Source: DATGZX01 sp035296965 (lineage in GTDB: Bacteria > Planctomycetota > Planctomycetia > Gemmatales > Gemmataceae). Taken from it: a stretch of DNA of 64,000 bases. The stretch spans positions 1 to 64,000 of the forward strand of contig DATGZX010000156.1 of assembly GCA_035296965.1 (NCBI GenBank), given 5' to 3'. The notes beneath the pieces were generated by a model. The model saw only the letters and a list, made by a program, of their open reading frames with translations, was not told where the DNA came from and made no database searches. Of this stretch, positions 47,001 to 55,076 are shown piece by piece; position 1 is the first letter of the stretch; every line of letters begins with the position of its first letter. The translations under genes were made by a program, and so were the position numbers.

Positions 47001-47909
47001 GCCCAGCGAGTAGATGTCGCTGCGCGTATCCACGCCAAAGGCGTTCATCTCCGCCTGTTCGGGGCTCATGTACTCGAAGGTACCCACCAGTGCGCCGAAC
47101 TGGGTGAACATCGTCTTTTCCGTGAGCCGCTGCTCGATCGCCTTGGCCACGCCGAAGTCGATCACCTTGGGCACCGGCTTGTCGTCGTACATGGTCACCA
47201 GCACATTGGACGGCTTAACGTCGCGGTGGATGATCCCCTTCTGGTGGGCATGCTGGATCGCATGGCAGACCGGCACGAACAGCGCCAGCCGTTCGCGCGG
47301 CGTCAGCTTATTGTCGTCGCAGAACTTCGTGATGGGCACGCCGTGGACCAGCTCCATGACAAAGTAGGGGCGAGAGGCGGGGGGCGAGGGGTGAGGGAAT
47401 TGATGCCCATGTGCCTCGGCACTCGGCCCTGGCCCCTCGCCCCTCGCCCCTTCCCCCGTGGTGCCGGCGTCGAGCACCCGCGCGATATTCTGGTGGTCCA
47501 TCAGCGCCAGGGCCTGGCGTTCGGCCTCGAAGCGGGCGATGACCTGGTGGCTGTCCAGGCCCGGCTTAATGATCTTGAGCGCGACCTTGCGGCGGACCGG
47601 TTCCTGCTGCTCGGCCATGTAGACGACGCCCATGCCGCCTTCGCCGATTTGCTGTAGCAGCTTATACGGTCCGATGACCGAACCGGGGCCTTCCGTCAGG
47701 GGACGGTACGCGGTGGTGGTGGGAAGGGCAGAGGGCGGGACATCCAGAACCCCGCCCGAAGCCTGATGCGCGGCCAGCAATGCCTCGAGTCGTGCCCGCA
47801 AGGCGAAATCGCCCCCGCAAGCGCCCTCCAGGTAGGCCGCGCGTTCGGCCCGGGTCGGTTTTTCCAGAGCAGCAGCGAAAAGAGCTTCTTCTCGATCGGC
47901 AGTTGGCAT
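44079..47909 (-). CDS. Ser/Thr kinase with 12 WD40 repeats
   Basis: 1276 residues. N-terminal region, then kinase domain: EGGMGVVYMA, VALKII, HRDVKPSNVL, IDFGVAK, YMSPEQ. A 27-residue low-complexity insert (around GEGARGEGPGPSAEAH) interrupts the N-lobe before RPYFVMELV. A transmembrane helix (about residue 435, ITVAAFAVILVAFAATSIVLA) precedes 12 WD40 repeats (VAFSPDGQRLASGS, VKIWDSATGKEL), then a TPR-like tail. Repeats are near-identical at DNA level, implying recent expansion. ATG 47909 has GGAG upstream. It lies in the sigma-small-protein-kinase gene order on the minus strand and probably senses or phosphorylates through its propellers. Confidence 0.9.
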   Translation of the reverse strand: MPTADREEALFAAALEKPTRAERAAYLEGACGGDFALRARLEALLAAHQASGGVLDVPPSALPTTTAYRPLTEGPGSVIGPYKLLQQIGEGGMGVVYMAEQQEPVRRKVALKIIKPGLDSHQVIARFEAERQALALMDHQNIARVLDAGTTGEGARGEGPGPSAEAHGHQFPHPSPPASRPYFVMELVHGVPITKFCDDNKLTPRERLALFVPVCHAIQHAHQKGIIHRDVKPSNVLVTMYDDKPVPKVIDFGVAKAIEQRLTEKTMFTQFGALVGTFEYMSPEQAEMNAFGVDTRSDIYSLGVLLYELLTGTTPLERKRLREAALDELVRLIREEEAPRPSARLSSSNNLLKIAAARNTEPARLSKLVRGEIDWIVMKCLEKDRSRRYETANGVARDLERYLADEPVEACPPSAHYRLTKFAHKYKKALITVAAFAVILVAFAATSIVLAVRATSAEHEADRQVIASDAAKQHELEARLEADKQRDKALLTAYASGMNLAQRAWEENDIVRARELLEEVPREAAGRNLRGFEWYYLSRLCHRDELTLLGHAANVYGVAFSPGGQRLASGSDDKTVKIWDSATGKELLTLQGHAAGVWSVAFSPDGQRLASGSDDKTVKIWDSATGKELFALKGHAGWVMSVAFSPDGQRLASGSMDKAVKIWDSATGKELLTLQGHAGGVDRVAFSPEGQRLASAGSDGAGSSTVKIWDSATGTELFSLKQTALLLQEGGAQFVGRLAFLPDGPRLYSSEYVTTVTSWDSLARQELFALNGHEGHVWSVAFSPDGQRLASGSGFETVKIWDSLSGKELFALKRHADSIGPMFWSVAFSPDGQRLASGSGYKTVKIWDSATGKELFALDGHADMVTSVAFSPDGQRLASGSFDQTVKIWDTATGKQLFSFPAGAVTSVAFSPDGQRLASAGSDQTVKLWDSATGKELFTLKGHVNTVTSVAFSPDGLRLASGSWDQTVKIWDSATGKELFTLKGHANTVNSVAFSPDGLRLASGSFDQTVKIWDTATGKQLLTLKGHKGHAGPVWSVVFSPDGQRLASGNSGFIDLWETSVSPEIQHRRATNQMVADLFRLMFLRADVLERLRTLPGMSPSRRQEAISIAQAYPHDPMALTHRAWELVRLPGRGMPNYQKALHYSEEACQVEQKNGYYLNTLGVAYYRVGNFEKALATLLRSEQINKTQLGSLPADLLFHAKTQQQLGHLRALIPTDLAFLAMTHQQLGHVKEAQTEFQRLRERMKDPRWTEDAEAQGFLREAVALLANPKAPGGK

Positions 47910-48065
47910 GGCAGCACTCCAGAAACGAGTTTCTTCCTGCTCTTCCATGCGCATTTCGCCGGAGAATCGTACCACGAAAATCAGAATTGAGATGCGGGAA
48001 TAGAAAAAGCGGCTTGGTTCGTCCGGCCGCCTTCTGACTGCTGGCCGAATCCTGCGAGACGAGCC

Positions 48066-48275
48066 TCACTTGTCATCCAACACTTCGAGCTGGTCTTCAA
48101 GGACCTCGATGTACATGCGCCGGGGCTTCCTCTGGACAAGAACGCGGTAAACGCGCGCACCCTTCGGGCCGAGCGGTCCGAGAAACTCCGCGACTTGGGC
48201 GCGGTGGAAGCCCGAATCGCGGATTCTTACGAAGGTGCCATCCTTAAGGGGCTCGATCAGGTTTGGAGTCGTCAT
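48066..48275 (-). CDS. Conserved small protein between sigma and kinase
   Basis: 69 residues, not named. ATG 48275 is preceded by AAAGGA seven bases upstream. The sequence (DGTFVRIRDSGFHRAQVAEF, then VYRVLVQRKPRRMYIEV) is rich in beta strand and would fit a small SH3-like barrel. It lies between the ECF sigma gene and the WD40 kinase on the same strand, 92 bases after the sigma stop, and may belong to the same regulatory module. Confidence 0.6.
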   Translation of the reverse strand: MTTPNLIEPLKDGTFVRIRDSGFHRAQVAEFLGPLGPKGARVYRVLVQRKPRRMYIEVLEDQLEVLDDK

Positions 48276-48367
48276 CTTCAGATCCTTTCTGTCCGGACGT
48301 CACCAGGGCGCAACGCCCATCATGCGGAACAATTCAGCGTGCATGATAGAAAGGGTTGCCCGGTGGC

Positions 48368-48934
48368 TCAAGGGATTGAGCGATCCTCGCCGCGCCGAAT
48401 CTCCTCGTGCAGCCAGGCCCGGGTGTAGCTCCACCAGCGGTTGGCCGTGGTGACCGAAATGGCGAGAACTTCGGCCGCCTGTTCGATGGTCATGCCCGCG
48501 AAATAGCGGAGTTTGACGAGCTGCGCTTTGGCCGGGTCGCGGGCCTCAAGCCGATCCAGGGCCTCATCCAGTGCCAGCAGCGGCTCGCTTCGCTCGACCT
48601 CGATAGGTTGCTCCAAGTTTAGATCGAGTCGCCGGCGACCGCCGCCGCGTTTGAGGCTGCACTTGCGGCGGGCGTTCTCGACCAGGATCCGTCGCATGGC
48701 CTCGGCCGCCGCGGCAAAGAAGTGACGGCGATTTTCAAACCGTTGATCGCCCACCAGGCGCAAATACGCCTCATGCACGAGCGCGGTGGCATCGAGCGTG
48801 TGTCCCGGCTTCTCGCGTGCCATCTGCGCTGCCGCAAGCCGGCGCAACTCGTCGTAGACCAGCGGCAGCAGCTTTGCCGCGGCCTGGGGGTCGCCTTGCC
48901 CGAGTGTGTCCAGAATGCGGGTCACCTCATTCAT
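48368..48934 (-). CDS. ECF sigma factor (Sig-70 X6-like)
   Basis: 188 residues. Region 2: LVYDELRRLAAAQMAREK, DATALVHEAYLRLV and HFFAAAAEAMRRILVENARR; region 4: AQLVKLRYFAGMTIEQAAEVL and TTANRWWSYTRAWLHEEI. This is the planctomycete-rich ECF subfamily whose genes usually neighbour WD40 or TPR kinases. The start is uncertain; ATG 48934 begins the conserved sequence, though its Shine-Dalgarno is weak. It heads the order sigma, small protein, kinase. Confidence 0.9.
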   Translation of the reverse strand: MNEVTRILDTLGQGDPQAAAKLLPLVYDELRRLAAAQMAREKPGHTLDATALVHEAYLRLVGDQRFENRRHFFAAAAEAMRRILVENARRKCSLKRGGGRRRLDLNLEQPIEVERSEPLLALDEALDRLEARDPAKAQLVKLRYFAGMTIEQAAEVLAISVTTANRWWSYTRAWLHEEIRRGEDRSIP

Positions 48935-49226
48935 TGGTGGCACCGTATGACAGGCGAAGCCCAGCGCAAAATGTCCGCGGAGTTTCCTCCAGGTGATCCG
49001 TAGAGCGTGGCCATGCCCCAAGGCTATCTAGAGCTGGCGAAGTTGGCAACAAATCAACCCGACCATTTTTGTCCGGCCGGGCCAACCGCGCTCCGGGAGA
49101 GCCAGTGAGACGGAGGAAGCTGGCGACATGCAAAGAGCCGTAAGGTTAGTTAAAATGGAATGCAAGCTGAACGTCACAGGGGGTCGTTGACCGGCACCTC
49201 CTTCAGGCTTTTGGGATGGCTGAGCA

Positions 49227-49547
49227 ATGAGTAGATTATTCGGCACCGCGGAAGTGGTTGAAAAAGAAACCAGTGCCTCGGCAGCGATTCCCAGCCCTCA
49301 CGAAGTGAGAAACTTCTGGAATGAGATTATTCGCGATGCGGACAAAGTAGAAGATTTGCTGCACGGAATAAGGATGTACCTCAGAGTGCTGAAGAAATGG
49401 CGGCATCAAGGGTTTGTCACCCAAGATGAGATTGAAAACGCCAGTGAGTGGTTTTCAACGCGGGCAAGCATCTTGAAGTATCTGCTCATCTACCGGAGCG
49501 AAGGTGCCTTTCTTGAAGAGACCTTCTGCGATGGCAGCGGGATATGA
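49227..49547 (+). CDS. Hypothetical protein, 106 aa
   Basis: Not recognised. A helical protein (VRNFWNEIIRDADKVEDLLH, MYLRVLKKWRHQGFVTQDEI) without signal peptide. It may be real because a type B foldback element starts seven bases after its stop, which is where four other such elements sit relative to genuine genes. Ribosome-binding site weak. AT-richer than the neighbours. Confidence 0.5.
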   Translation: MSRLFGTAEVVEKETSASAAIPSPHEVRNFWNEIIRDADKVEDLLHGIRMYLRVLKKWRHQGFVTQDEIENASEWFSTRASILKYLLIYRSEGAFLEETFCDGSGI

Positions 49548-49554
49548 TCGGAAA

Positions 49555-49644
49555 GCACAAAGTGTCACGAACCATTTCAGATCCTGGCGCCGGCAGGAAG
49601 TGCTCAGAAGCTTGGATCCGAAATGGTTCCTGACACCTCTGTGC
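49555..49644 (+). repeat. Foldback (REPIN-like) element, type B, degenerate copy
   Basis: Arms 49555-49584 (starting GCACAAAGTGTCACGAACC) and 49614-49644 are near-complementary, with a handful of mismatches. The centre TGGCGCCGGCAGGAAGTG matches the centres of the copies at 57595 and 59716 in reverse orientation. It starts seven bases after the stop of the plus-strand gene at 49227, so relative to that gene its orientation is the same as the other type B copies. Confidence 0.8.
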
Positions 49645-49731
49645 CGACCCACAGCAAGTGCAGTTTATCTGACAAGCGTAACTAAAGGCGTCCCCTTTTG
49701 CCTTCTCGACAGTCACGTCCTCGAGGGGCGA

Positions 49732-49744
49732 AAAGGGGTCGGGA
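49732..49744 (+). repeat. Left inverted REP-like terminus of the RAYT unit
   Basis: AAAGGGGTCGGGA, whose exact reverse complement lies at 50478-50490 immediately after the RAYT stop. Related to the type A/B cores by the shared GGGGTC or GGTGTC stem. Confidence 0.75.
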
Positions 49745-49790
49745 GTCGTTTGTTTTGCCGACCCGGCCTGGTTCGCTTAGACCCCTGCCC

Positions 49791-50477
49791 ATGCCAAGGC
49801 GTCTACGCTGTGCCAGTGGCGGCTTCGCCTATCATGTTCTCAACCGGGCTGTCGGCCGCGGCCATCTCTTTGACAAAAACGCCGACTTTGCGGCCTTCGA
49901 AAAGGTGTTGCGGCAGGCGCAAGACTGGCGGCCCATGCGACCGCTGGCCTATTGTGTCATGCCCAATCACCGGCATCTGGTTCTGTGGCCGCGTGCCGGC
50001 GGCCACCTCTCGGTGTTCCTGCGCTGGCTCAGCGTGACGCACACCCAGCGTTGGCATTCCCAGCATCACACCTCCGGCAGCGGGCCGCTCTACCAGGGGC
50101 GTTTCCAATCCTTTCCGATCGAGGCGGATGACCACCTGCTGACGGTCTGCCGTTACGTCGAGCGCAGTGCGTTGCGTGCCGGCCTCGCGGGCCAGGCGCG
50201 AGCGTCGCGCTGGAGCGGTCTCTGGCAGCGCGCCCACGAGAGCGGCGAGGGATTGCTCAGTGCAGGTCCGGTGGCTCTACCCGAGGATTGGGTCAAGCAC
50301 GTCAACCGGGTGCAAAGTCAGGGAGAACTGGAAGCCGTGCGCCGCACATTACAACGCGGGAGCCCGTTCGGAATGGCCGATTGGCAGGAGCGCACGGCGA
50401 AGCTCTTGGGCTTAGAATCGACCCTAAGACCGCGCGGCCGCCCAGCGCAGGAGAAGCCGGAGCACGAGCACTTTTAG
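49791..50477 (+). CDS. REP-associated tyrosine transposase (RAYT, IS200-like)
   Basis: 228 residues, Y1 transposase fold. The HUH metal-binding pair is H60/H62 in MPNHRHLVLWP; the nucleophile is Tyr122 in VCRYVERSALRA. Family signatures: HVLNRAVGRGHLF, SVTHTQRWH, GSGPLYQGRFQSFPIEADDH. RAYTs are domesticated single-copy transposases that act on REP/REPIN hairpins. Start ATG 49791. The gene is bracketed by AAAGGGGTCGGGA inverted repeats, the right one beginning one base after the stop codon, with degenerate REPIN-like elements on both sides. Confidence 0.9.
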   Translation: MPRRLRCASGGFAYHVLNRAVGRGHLFDKNADFAAFEKVLRQAQDWRPMRPLAYCVMPNHRHLVLWPRAGGHLSVFLRWLSVTHTQRWHSQHHTSGSGPLYQGRFQSFPIEADDHLLTVCRYVERSALRAGLAGQARASRWSGLWQRAHESGEGLLSAGPVALPEDWVKHVNRVQSQGELEAVRRTLQRGSPFGMADWQERTAKLLGLESTLRPRGRPAQEKPEHEHF

Positions 50478-50490
50478 TCCCGACCCCTTT
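50478..50490 (+). repeat. Right inverted REP-like terminus of the RAYT unit
   Basis: TCCCGACCCCTTT, the exact reverse complement of 49732-49744, directly after the RAYT stop (50475-50477). Confidence 0.75.
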
Positions 50491-50929
50491 AGCTTTTCCC
50501 AAGACAACTATGCAGCTGAATGGCTGCCTTGTATGGGCTAAATTGGCACCTGCGCGGATGCACGCCAGACAACATGCCTGGGATGGACTTTCGATCCCAT
50601 GATGACCGATGGGATGCCCACCTGAGCATTTTTGCTGATTTTTCCAGGGAATTTGGCTCGTCAAGAGAAGCGGTGCGTCCGAATATGAAGAATAAAAGAA
50701 TCCCTAATATCGCGTGAAAATCGTCTCCCAAACACATTTTGCGCCAAGGGCCTTTTTAGTCCCAAAATGATCAACACGCAAAAAGCCCGTGTTTTTGACA
50801 CTTTCTGGGGCGTCGACCTGGTATTTCGCGGGGGCCCCATTCTCAATATGCTCAGGCGATGCCAAAAACCGCGTTTTTTCCGCGATTTTTGCAAAGTCCA
50901 GAGGGAGACCTGCGGTCGGCAGTTGGATC
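50491..50929. other. Intergenic region after RAYT, nothing recognised
   Basis: No supported gene. Lower GC, with T-rich runs. Short open frames on both strands lack homologue-like motifs. Confidence 0.5.
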
Positions 50930-51024
50930 GCAAAAGGGTGTCAAGACCCTTTCAGATCGAAGATTCCGCACACTTCAGTCCTTCCGGGACCAGGATGTGA
51001 AAAGGGTCCTGATAGCCTCTTTGC
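50930..51024 (-). repeat. Foldback (REPIN-like) element, type B, degenerate copy
   Basis: Arms 50930-50959 (GCAAAAGGGTGTCAAGACCC...) and 50993-51024 pair imperfectly. The centre CACTTCAGTCCTTCCGGGAC corresponds to the CACTTCACGCCATCCGGCGC centre of the copy at 59716. It ends four bases before the stop codon of the minus-strand HEAT gene (51029), the same spacing as at 59809/59814. Confidence 0.78.
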
Positions 51025-51028
51025 TGAT

Positions 51029-52612
51029 TTATACAGGATGGGAAGTCATTTCTTCGCGAAGCCGTTCCAACGCCTCGCATGCATGGAGTGCGACGTCGAC
51101 GCTCTCGGTGTCTGCCAGCCGGTCGAGATCGGGCCACAAGAGCATGATGCCCTCGGTGGCAACCGTCTGGATGGTGTCGTGGACGCGCTGTGAATCTTGG
51201 CCTGTCAGGGCTTGGCGGAACCATTGCAGAGCCGCGATTTCTCCCAGCCGGGCGAGAGCTGCCCGGGCCGCATGACGGATCTCGGAGTTTGCATCGCGGC
51301 GCGCCTGTTGCAAACAGCGAGCGACGTGGTCGCGCGCGCATGGTTCCCACCAGCCGAGGCTGCTGAGCGCGGCAACGCGGCAGGCGACGTCGCACGTCTG
51401 CGCAGCTTGAAGGAGAAAGCTCTCTGTCTCTGCAGAGGGATGCCCTCGCAACGTCCGAAGAATTGCCTGCAATGGCAGATCCTTTGGTACTGCCTGCTTG
51501 CGACCCGGCAAGAACGAGCGCATTCCGGCGGACTGCCGCACGAGAGGCATGCGCCGGTGGACCCACTCGCGCAACCACGGCGCGACGCCAGGATCGCGCG
51601 ACCAGGTGAGCACGGCGACCGCCAAATCGGCGTGAGGGAACTTCGGATCCGCGAGTACAGGCAACAAGACGGACGCTGCGTCAGCACGCAAATCATTCAG
51701 GGCCACCAGAATGTCGCGCTGCATTGCTGTCGATGCCTTGGGCAGGTCCTCGCAGAGCTGACGCGGTGCCTCTTCGAGGTAATCCACAAGCACCGATTCG
51801 AGAGAAGCCAGGTGCGACATCTGCCAGCTGAAGGCTTCCTGTTCGGATTTCTCCTCAGCCAGCACGATTTCGGCATGGGGAGCTCGCCTGAGAACACGCA
51901 GTGCCTCGGCGAAGACACGCACCACAAGCGGGTGAATGCGGTCCGGCCGATAATCCCAAAGCTCTTCGATCAGTTCGCCAAGCCGAGCTTCAGCGACGAC
52001 TTGTGGCTGCAATCCGCAGCGCAGACCTTCGAGCGCGCGATGCAGCACGCGCAAGGCGGCGTCTCCGAGCGGCGTGTCCGGCTGACGCATGTAACCCGCA
52101 AAGCTCAGAAAACAAACCGTCTCGGCGGCGAAAAAGTGGGAGAGGGGGTGATCGCTGTTGGAGTCCGCGCAGCGCAGCAGATGCGGCAAGCTTTCTTCGC
52201 GATTGAGATTCCTTAGACCATTGGCCAAGTCGATCCAGTACCACGATTGCTCGATGGCGTCCGTCGTCAGATGCCGCTGCAACTGGCGTTCGAGAATCCG
52301 GCCGGCATCGTCGGTGCCGAGTTCAGCGAGTGCACGCACCTGGACGACGAAGTGTGTGCCAGGGCGTAAACTTGCCTCAACCGCTTCAACTTCACCGCGC
52401 TCCAGCAATTCCCGGAACTCGGCCTTGGCCGACTCGACGGCCGTTTCGCTTAACTGGCCGCCTTGAAACAGGTCGATGTGCTGGCGCGTGACCGGGGACA
52501 GATCCTGGCCGGATTCCGTGCGCCGGCGTAGGTGTCTGCCCAATAGAAATGCCGCCGCCAGAAGGGCGGACAGCAGCATTGCCGCTAGACCAATAAGAAC
52601 TGCGTGCACCAT
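51029..52612 (-). CDS. Membrane-anchored HEAT-repeat protein
   Basis: About 527 residues. An N-terminal transmembrane helix (VLIGLAAMLLSALLAAAFLLG) is followed by RRRTESGQD and a long helical solenoid with HEAT-type repeats (LGDAALRVLHRALEGL; VACRVAALSSLGWW; SEIRHAARAALARLGE). Probably inner-membrane anchored with the solenoid in the cytoplasm. Start ambiguous between ATG 52621 and ATG 52612. It follows no obvious operon partner and ends beside a type B foldback element. Function unknown. Confidence 0.78.
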   Translation of the reverse strand: MVHAVLIGLAAMLLSALLAAAFLLGRHLRRRTESGQDLSPVTRQHIDLFQGGQLSETAVESAKAEFRELLERGEVEAVEASLRPGTHFVVQVRALAELGTDDAGRILERQLQRHLTTDAIEQSWYWIDLANGLRNLNREESLPHLLRCADSNSDHPLSHFFAAETVCFLSFAGYMRQPDTPLGDAALRVLHRALEGLRCGLQPQVVAEARLGELIEELWDYRPDRIHPLVVRVFAEALRVLRRAPHAEIVLAEEKSEQEAFSWQMSHLASLESVLVDYLEEAPRQLCEDLPKASTAMQRDILVALNDLRADAASVLLPVLADPKFPHADLAVAVLTWSRDPGVAPWLREWVHRRMPLVRQSAGMRSFLPGRKQAVPKDLPLQAILRTLRGHPSAETESFLLQAAQTCDVACRVAALSSLGWWEPCARDHVARCLQQARRDANSEIRHAARAALARLGEIAALQWFRQALTGQDSQRVHDTIQTVATEGIMLLWPDLDRLADTESVDVALHACEALERLREEMTSHPV

Positions 52613-52676
52613 GGTGTCCAAACCGCTGGTTCCAGGGCGGGGTTGCCGAGGAGCAATCCTTCTCCTGCCTTCTCTG

Positions 52677-53966
52677 TTATTCGCCGCGGACCTGACCGTC
52701 GCCGTAAATGATGTACTTGTAGGTAGTCAATTCTAGCAGACCGCAAGGGCCACGTGCATGGAATTTGTCGGTGCTGATTCCAATCTCGGCACCGAGACCG
52801 AATTCGTGCCCGTCATTGAAGCGCGTACTGGCATTCACAAAAACTGCTGCGGAATCTACGGCACCGGCAAAATGTTGCGCCGCAGCCAAATTTCCCGTGA
52901 TTATTGCATCGCTGTGTTTTGACCCGTGCCGATTTATATGTTCGATGGCCTGTTCCAGGTCATCGACAACCTTCACCGACAAGATCAGATCGAGATATTC
53001 GGTTTCGTAGTCTTCCTCGGTAGCCGGGACGGCATCGGGCACCAAGCGGCGCGTCAACTCGCAGCCCCGGATCTCGACGCCTTTCCGCTTGAGCGCCAGC
53101 CCGGCCCGCGGCAGGAAGGCAGCCGCGATTTCGCGATGGACGAGGAGGCTTTCGGCGGCATTGCAGACGCTCGGCCGCTGGCACTTGGCGTTCACAAGGA
53201 TTCGCTCCGCCATGTCGAGGTCGGCCGCCCGGTCAACGTAGACATGGCAAATTCCCTTGTAGTGTTTCAAGACAGGCATGCGGGCTTCTTCGGCCACGCG
53301 GCGGATTAGCCCTTCGCCGCCGCGCGGAATGACCAAATCGATGTAGCCGTCGAGGCGGAGCAGATGCCCGACTGCAGCTCGGTCTGTTCTTTCAACCATC
53401 TGAACGGCATCTGGAGGCAGTCCGGCACTGCGGAGGCAATCGCGCAAGATCCCGCACAGGGCCGTGTTCGAATGGTACGCTTCCTGGCCCCCGCGCAGAA
53501 TGATGGCGTTACCGCTTTTGACGCACAGGGCTGCTGCGTCAATGGTGACGTTCGGCCGCGATTCGTAGATGAAGAAGATCACGCCCAGCGGCACAGTCAC
53601 TTTGAGCACATTCAGTCCGTTCGGGCGAACATTGCCGTCCAAAACCTTGCCAATGGGCTCGGGCAAGGCAGCCACCTGCTGCAACCCGGCGACAGCGGCT
53701 TGGAGACGCTCGGGCGTGAGTTTGAGCCGGTCCAGGGAAGACCCAGTCAGATCGCATTCCGCGGAGGCCGCCAGGTCTTGGTGGTTGGCCGCCAGGATTT
53801 CATCGGCCCGCGCGGTCATTGCGCCGCTAACCGCGCTCAGCCAATCGTTCTTCTGCGATCCTTTTGCAGTGGCCAGCAGGCGGGAGGCGTCACGCGCACG
53901 GCGAGCCAGTCCGTCGCAATAGACGGCCAGTTCAGGAAGTGCTGGAGCAATCAGGCAATCAGCCAT
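52677..53966 (-). CDS. proA: Gamma-glutamyl phosphate reductase
   Basis: 429 residues, full-length glutamate-5-semialdehyde dehydrogenase, second step of proline synthesis (NADPH reduction of glutamyl phosphate). Visible: FIYESRPNVTIDAAALC, GNAIILRGGQEA, the catalytic cysteine segment VNAKCQRPSVCNAAE, IVSEDYETEYLDLILSVKV-type region, and FVNASTRFNDGHEFGLGAEIGIS. Start ATG 53966 begins the alignable N-terminus. Last in the order folP-cdaA-cdaR-proA, 90 bases after cdaR. proB is not nearby. The catabolic counterpart is the PutA-like enzyme at 22980. Confidence 0.95.
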   Translation of the reverse strand: MADCLIAPALPELAVYCDGLARRARDASRLLATAKGSQKNDWLSAVSGAMTARADEILAANHQDLAASAECDLTGSSLDRLKLTPERLQAAVAGLQQVAALPEPIGKVLDGNVRPNGLNVLKVTVPLGVIFFIYESRPNVTIDAAALCVKSGNAIILRGGQEAYHSNTALCGILRDCLRSAGLPPDAVQMVERTDRAAVGHLLRLDGYIDLVIPRGGEGLIRRVAEEARMPVLKHYKGICHVYVDRAADLDMAERILVNAKCQRPSVCNAAESLLVHREIAAAFLPRAGLALKRKGVEIRGCELTRRLVPDAVPATEEDYETEYLDLILSVKVVDDLEQAIEHINRHGSKHSDAIITGNLAAAQHFAGAVDSAAVFVNASTRFNDGHEFGLGAEIGISTDKFHARGPCGLLELTTYKYIIYGDGQVRGE

Positions 53967-54056
53967 GTTCGAAGCGGTTTTCGGAGCATGCAGACCCGCG
54001 CTTAAAGTGAGATGCCAGGCCAAGGAGCGCATCGAATGCTTGCCCGCATCTCGGTG

Positions 54057-55064
54057 CTAAGGGCCACGAACGACACCGGCGGCCTTGGTTGTCGTTTCCG
54101 CTGTCGTAAGCTGGAACGCCACGAGCCGGGGGGAGTTTTGAGCGACCTGGTACTCCTTGGGCAACTGCAGCTTCACGGACTCCTCGTAGAGCCCCGGCTC
54201 CCATTTCCGGCCGCTGAGGTCGATAAAGGCGAGGACGGCCGGCATTTCCTCGCCGGCAGGTCCCAGGATGCGCAAGTTGATCTTACCAGCGCGCTCATCG
54301 GCGAACAAAGGCCGCAAGGGAAAGTTCGGCGGACAGAGAAACTGTACGGGCACGTCTGTCAGCTCGTAGACCTTTTGCTGCGGCTGGAATGTCAAATGTG
54401 CGGTGACCTTTTCAGGTACGGTACGTACGTGCCGCCCCTCCAGCTCCCGGACAAGCGGAATGGCCTCAGCCGTCACTTCCTCGTGGCCCGATGGGCCCGC
54501 AGAATGGGGAGGCAGCGAGAAAGGTTGAGCCGGTATCGCACGAACATGGTCGAGCACGTCCTGGGGACCGCGCACGAGCACGTTGGCAGGTTCGAAAACG
54601 ACCTGGGAGATGCGCTCCTCCGGCGAATGCTCCAGGCGTACGGGCAGCCGGCGCTCGACGAGTCGGTGGATCGTGATGGGGATGCGGTTACGGCCTTCGA
54701 GAATCGTCGGCGTCACGCCGGGAGGCGGGTGCACGTCCGTGGCGTCGACGCGCACCGTGTCGAGATAGTGGCTCTCCTCGGGCCAGTCCGCCGGGACGGC
54801 CACCATCGACTCGACGTGGAGTTCGCCGCGCTGCAGAACGCTTCGCAGCTCGCGAATGCGCGAGGGCGGCCCCATGAACGAGACGGCAACTTGGCTGGGC
54901 CCGGTCACTTCCAATTCGTACTGGTCCGCCTGGCCGGGCGTCAGCGCCACCTGCACGGCCACCATGACGTTATCCAGAATCTCCTGATCCCGGCTGCGCA
55001 CGTAGAGCCACACGAGGAGCGCCAAGCAGAGAGCGGCCAGCGATGATACGAGGCGGTCGAGCAT
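54057..55064 (-). CDS. cdaR: YbbR/CdaR-domain regulator of diadenylate cyclase
   Basis: 335 residues with an N-terminal transmembrane helix (LVSSLAALCLALLVWLYVRS) and three or four YbbR-type repeats of about 80-90 residues outside the membrane (VAVQVALTPGQADQYELEVTG; RIPITIHRLVERRLPV; NVLVRGPQDVLDHVRAIPA). CdaR proteins bind CdaA and modulate c-di-AMP synthesis. It begins 12 bases after cdaA. The C-terminal part is proline/threonine-rich. Confidence 0.88.
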   Translation of the reverse strand: MLDRLVSSLAALCLALLVWLYVRSRDQEILDNVMVAVQVALTPGQADQYELEVTGPSQVAVSFMGPPSRIRELRSVLQRGELHVESMVAVPADWPEESHYLDTVRVDATDVHPPPGVTPTILEGRNRIPITIHRLVERRLPVRLEHSPEERISQVVFEPANVLVRGPQDVLDHVRAIPAQPFSLPPHSAGPSGHEEVTAEAIPLVRELEGRHVRTVPEKVTAHLTFQPQQKVYELTDVPVQFLCPPNFPLRPLFADERAGKINLRILGPAGEEMPAVLAFIDLSGRKWEPGLYEESVKLQLPKEYQVAQNSPRLVAFQLTTAETTTKAAGVVRGP

Positions 55065-55076
55065 GTGGTTGTTCGC

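Noticed and set aside
50775..50830. Faint similarity between T-rich sequence here and at 56878-56930
   Set aside because: Short shared GTTTTTGA and ACTTT words with gaps; too weak to call a repeat.
50661..50933. Minus-strand small frame after RAYT
   Set aside because: Low GC, no motif, and it overlaps a region of T-rich non-coding sequence.
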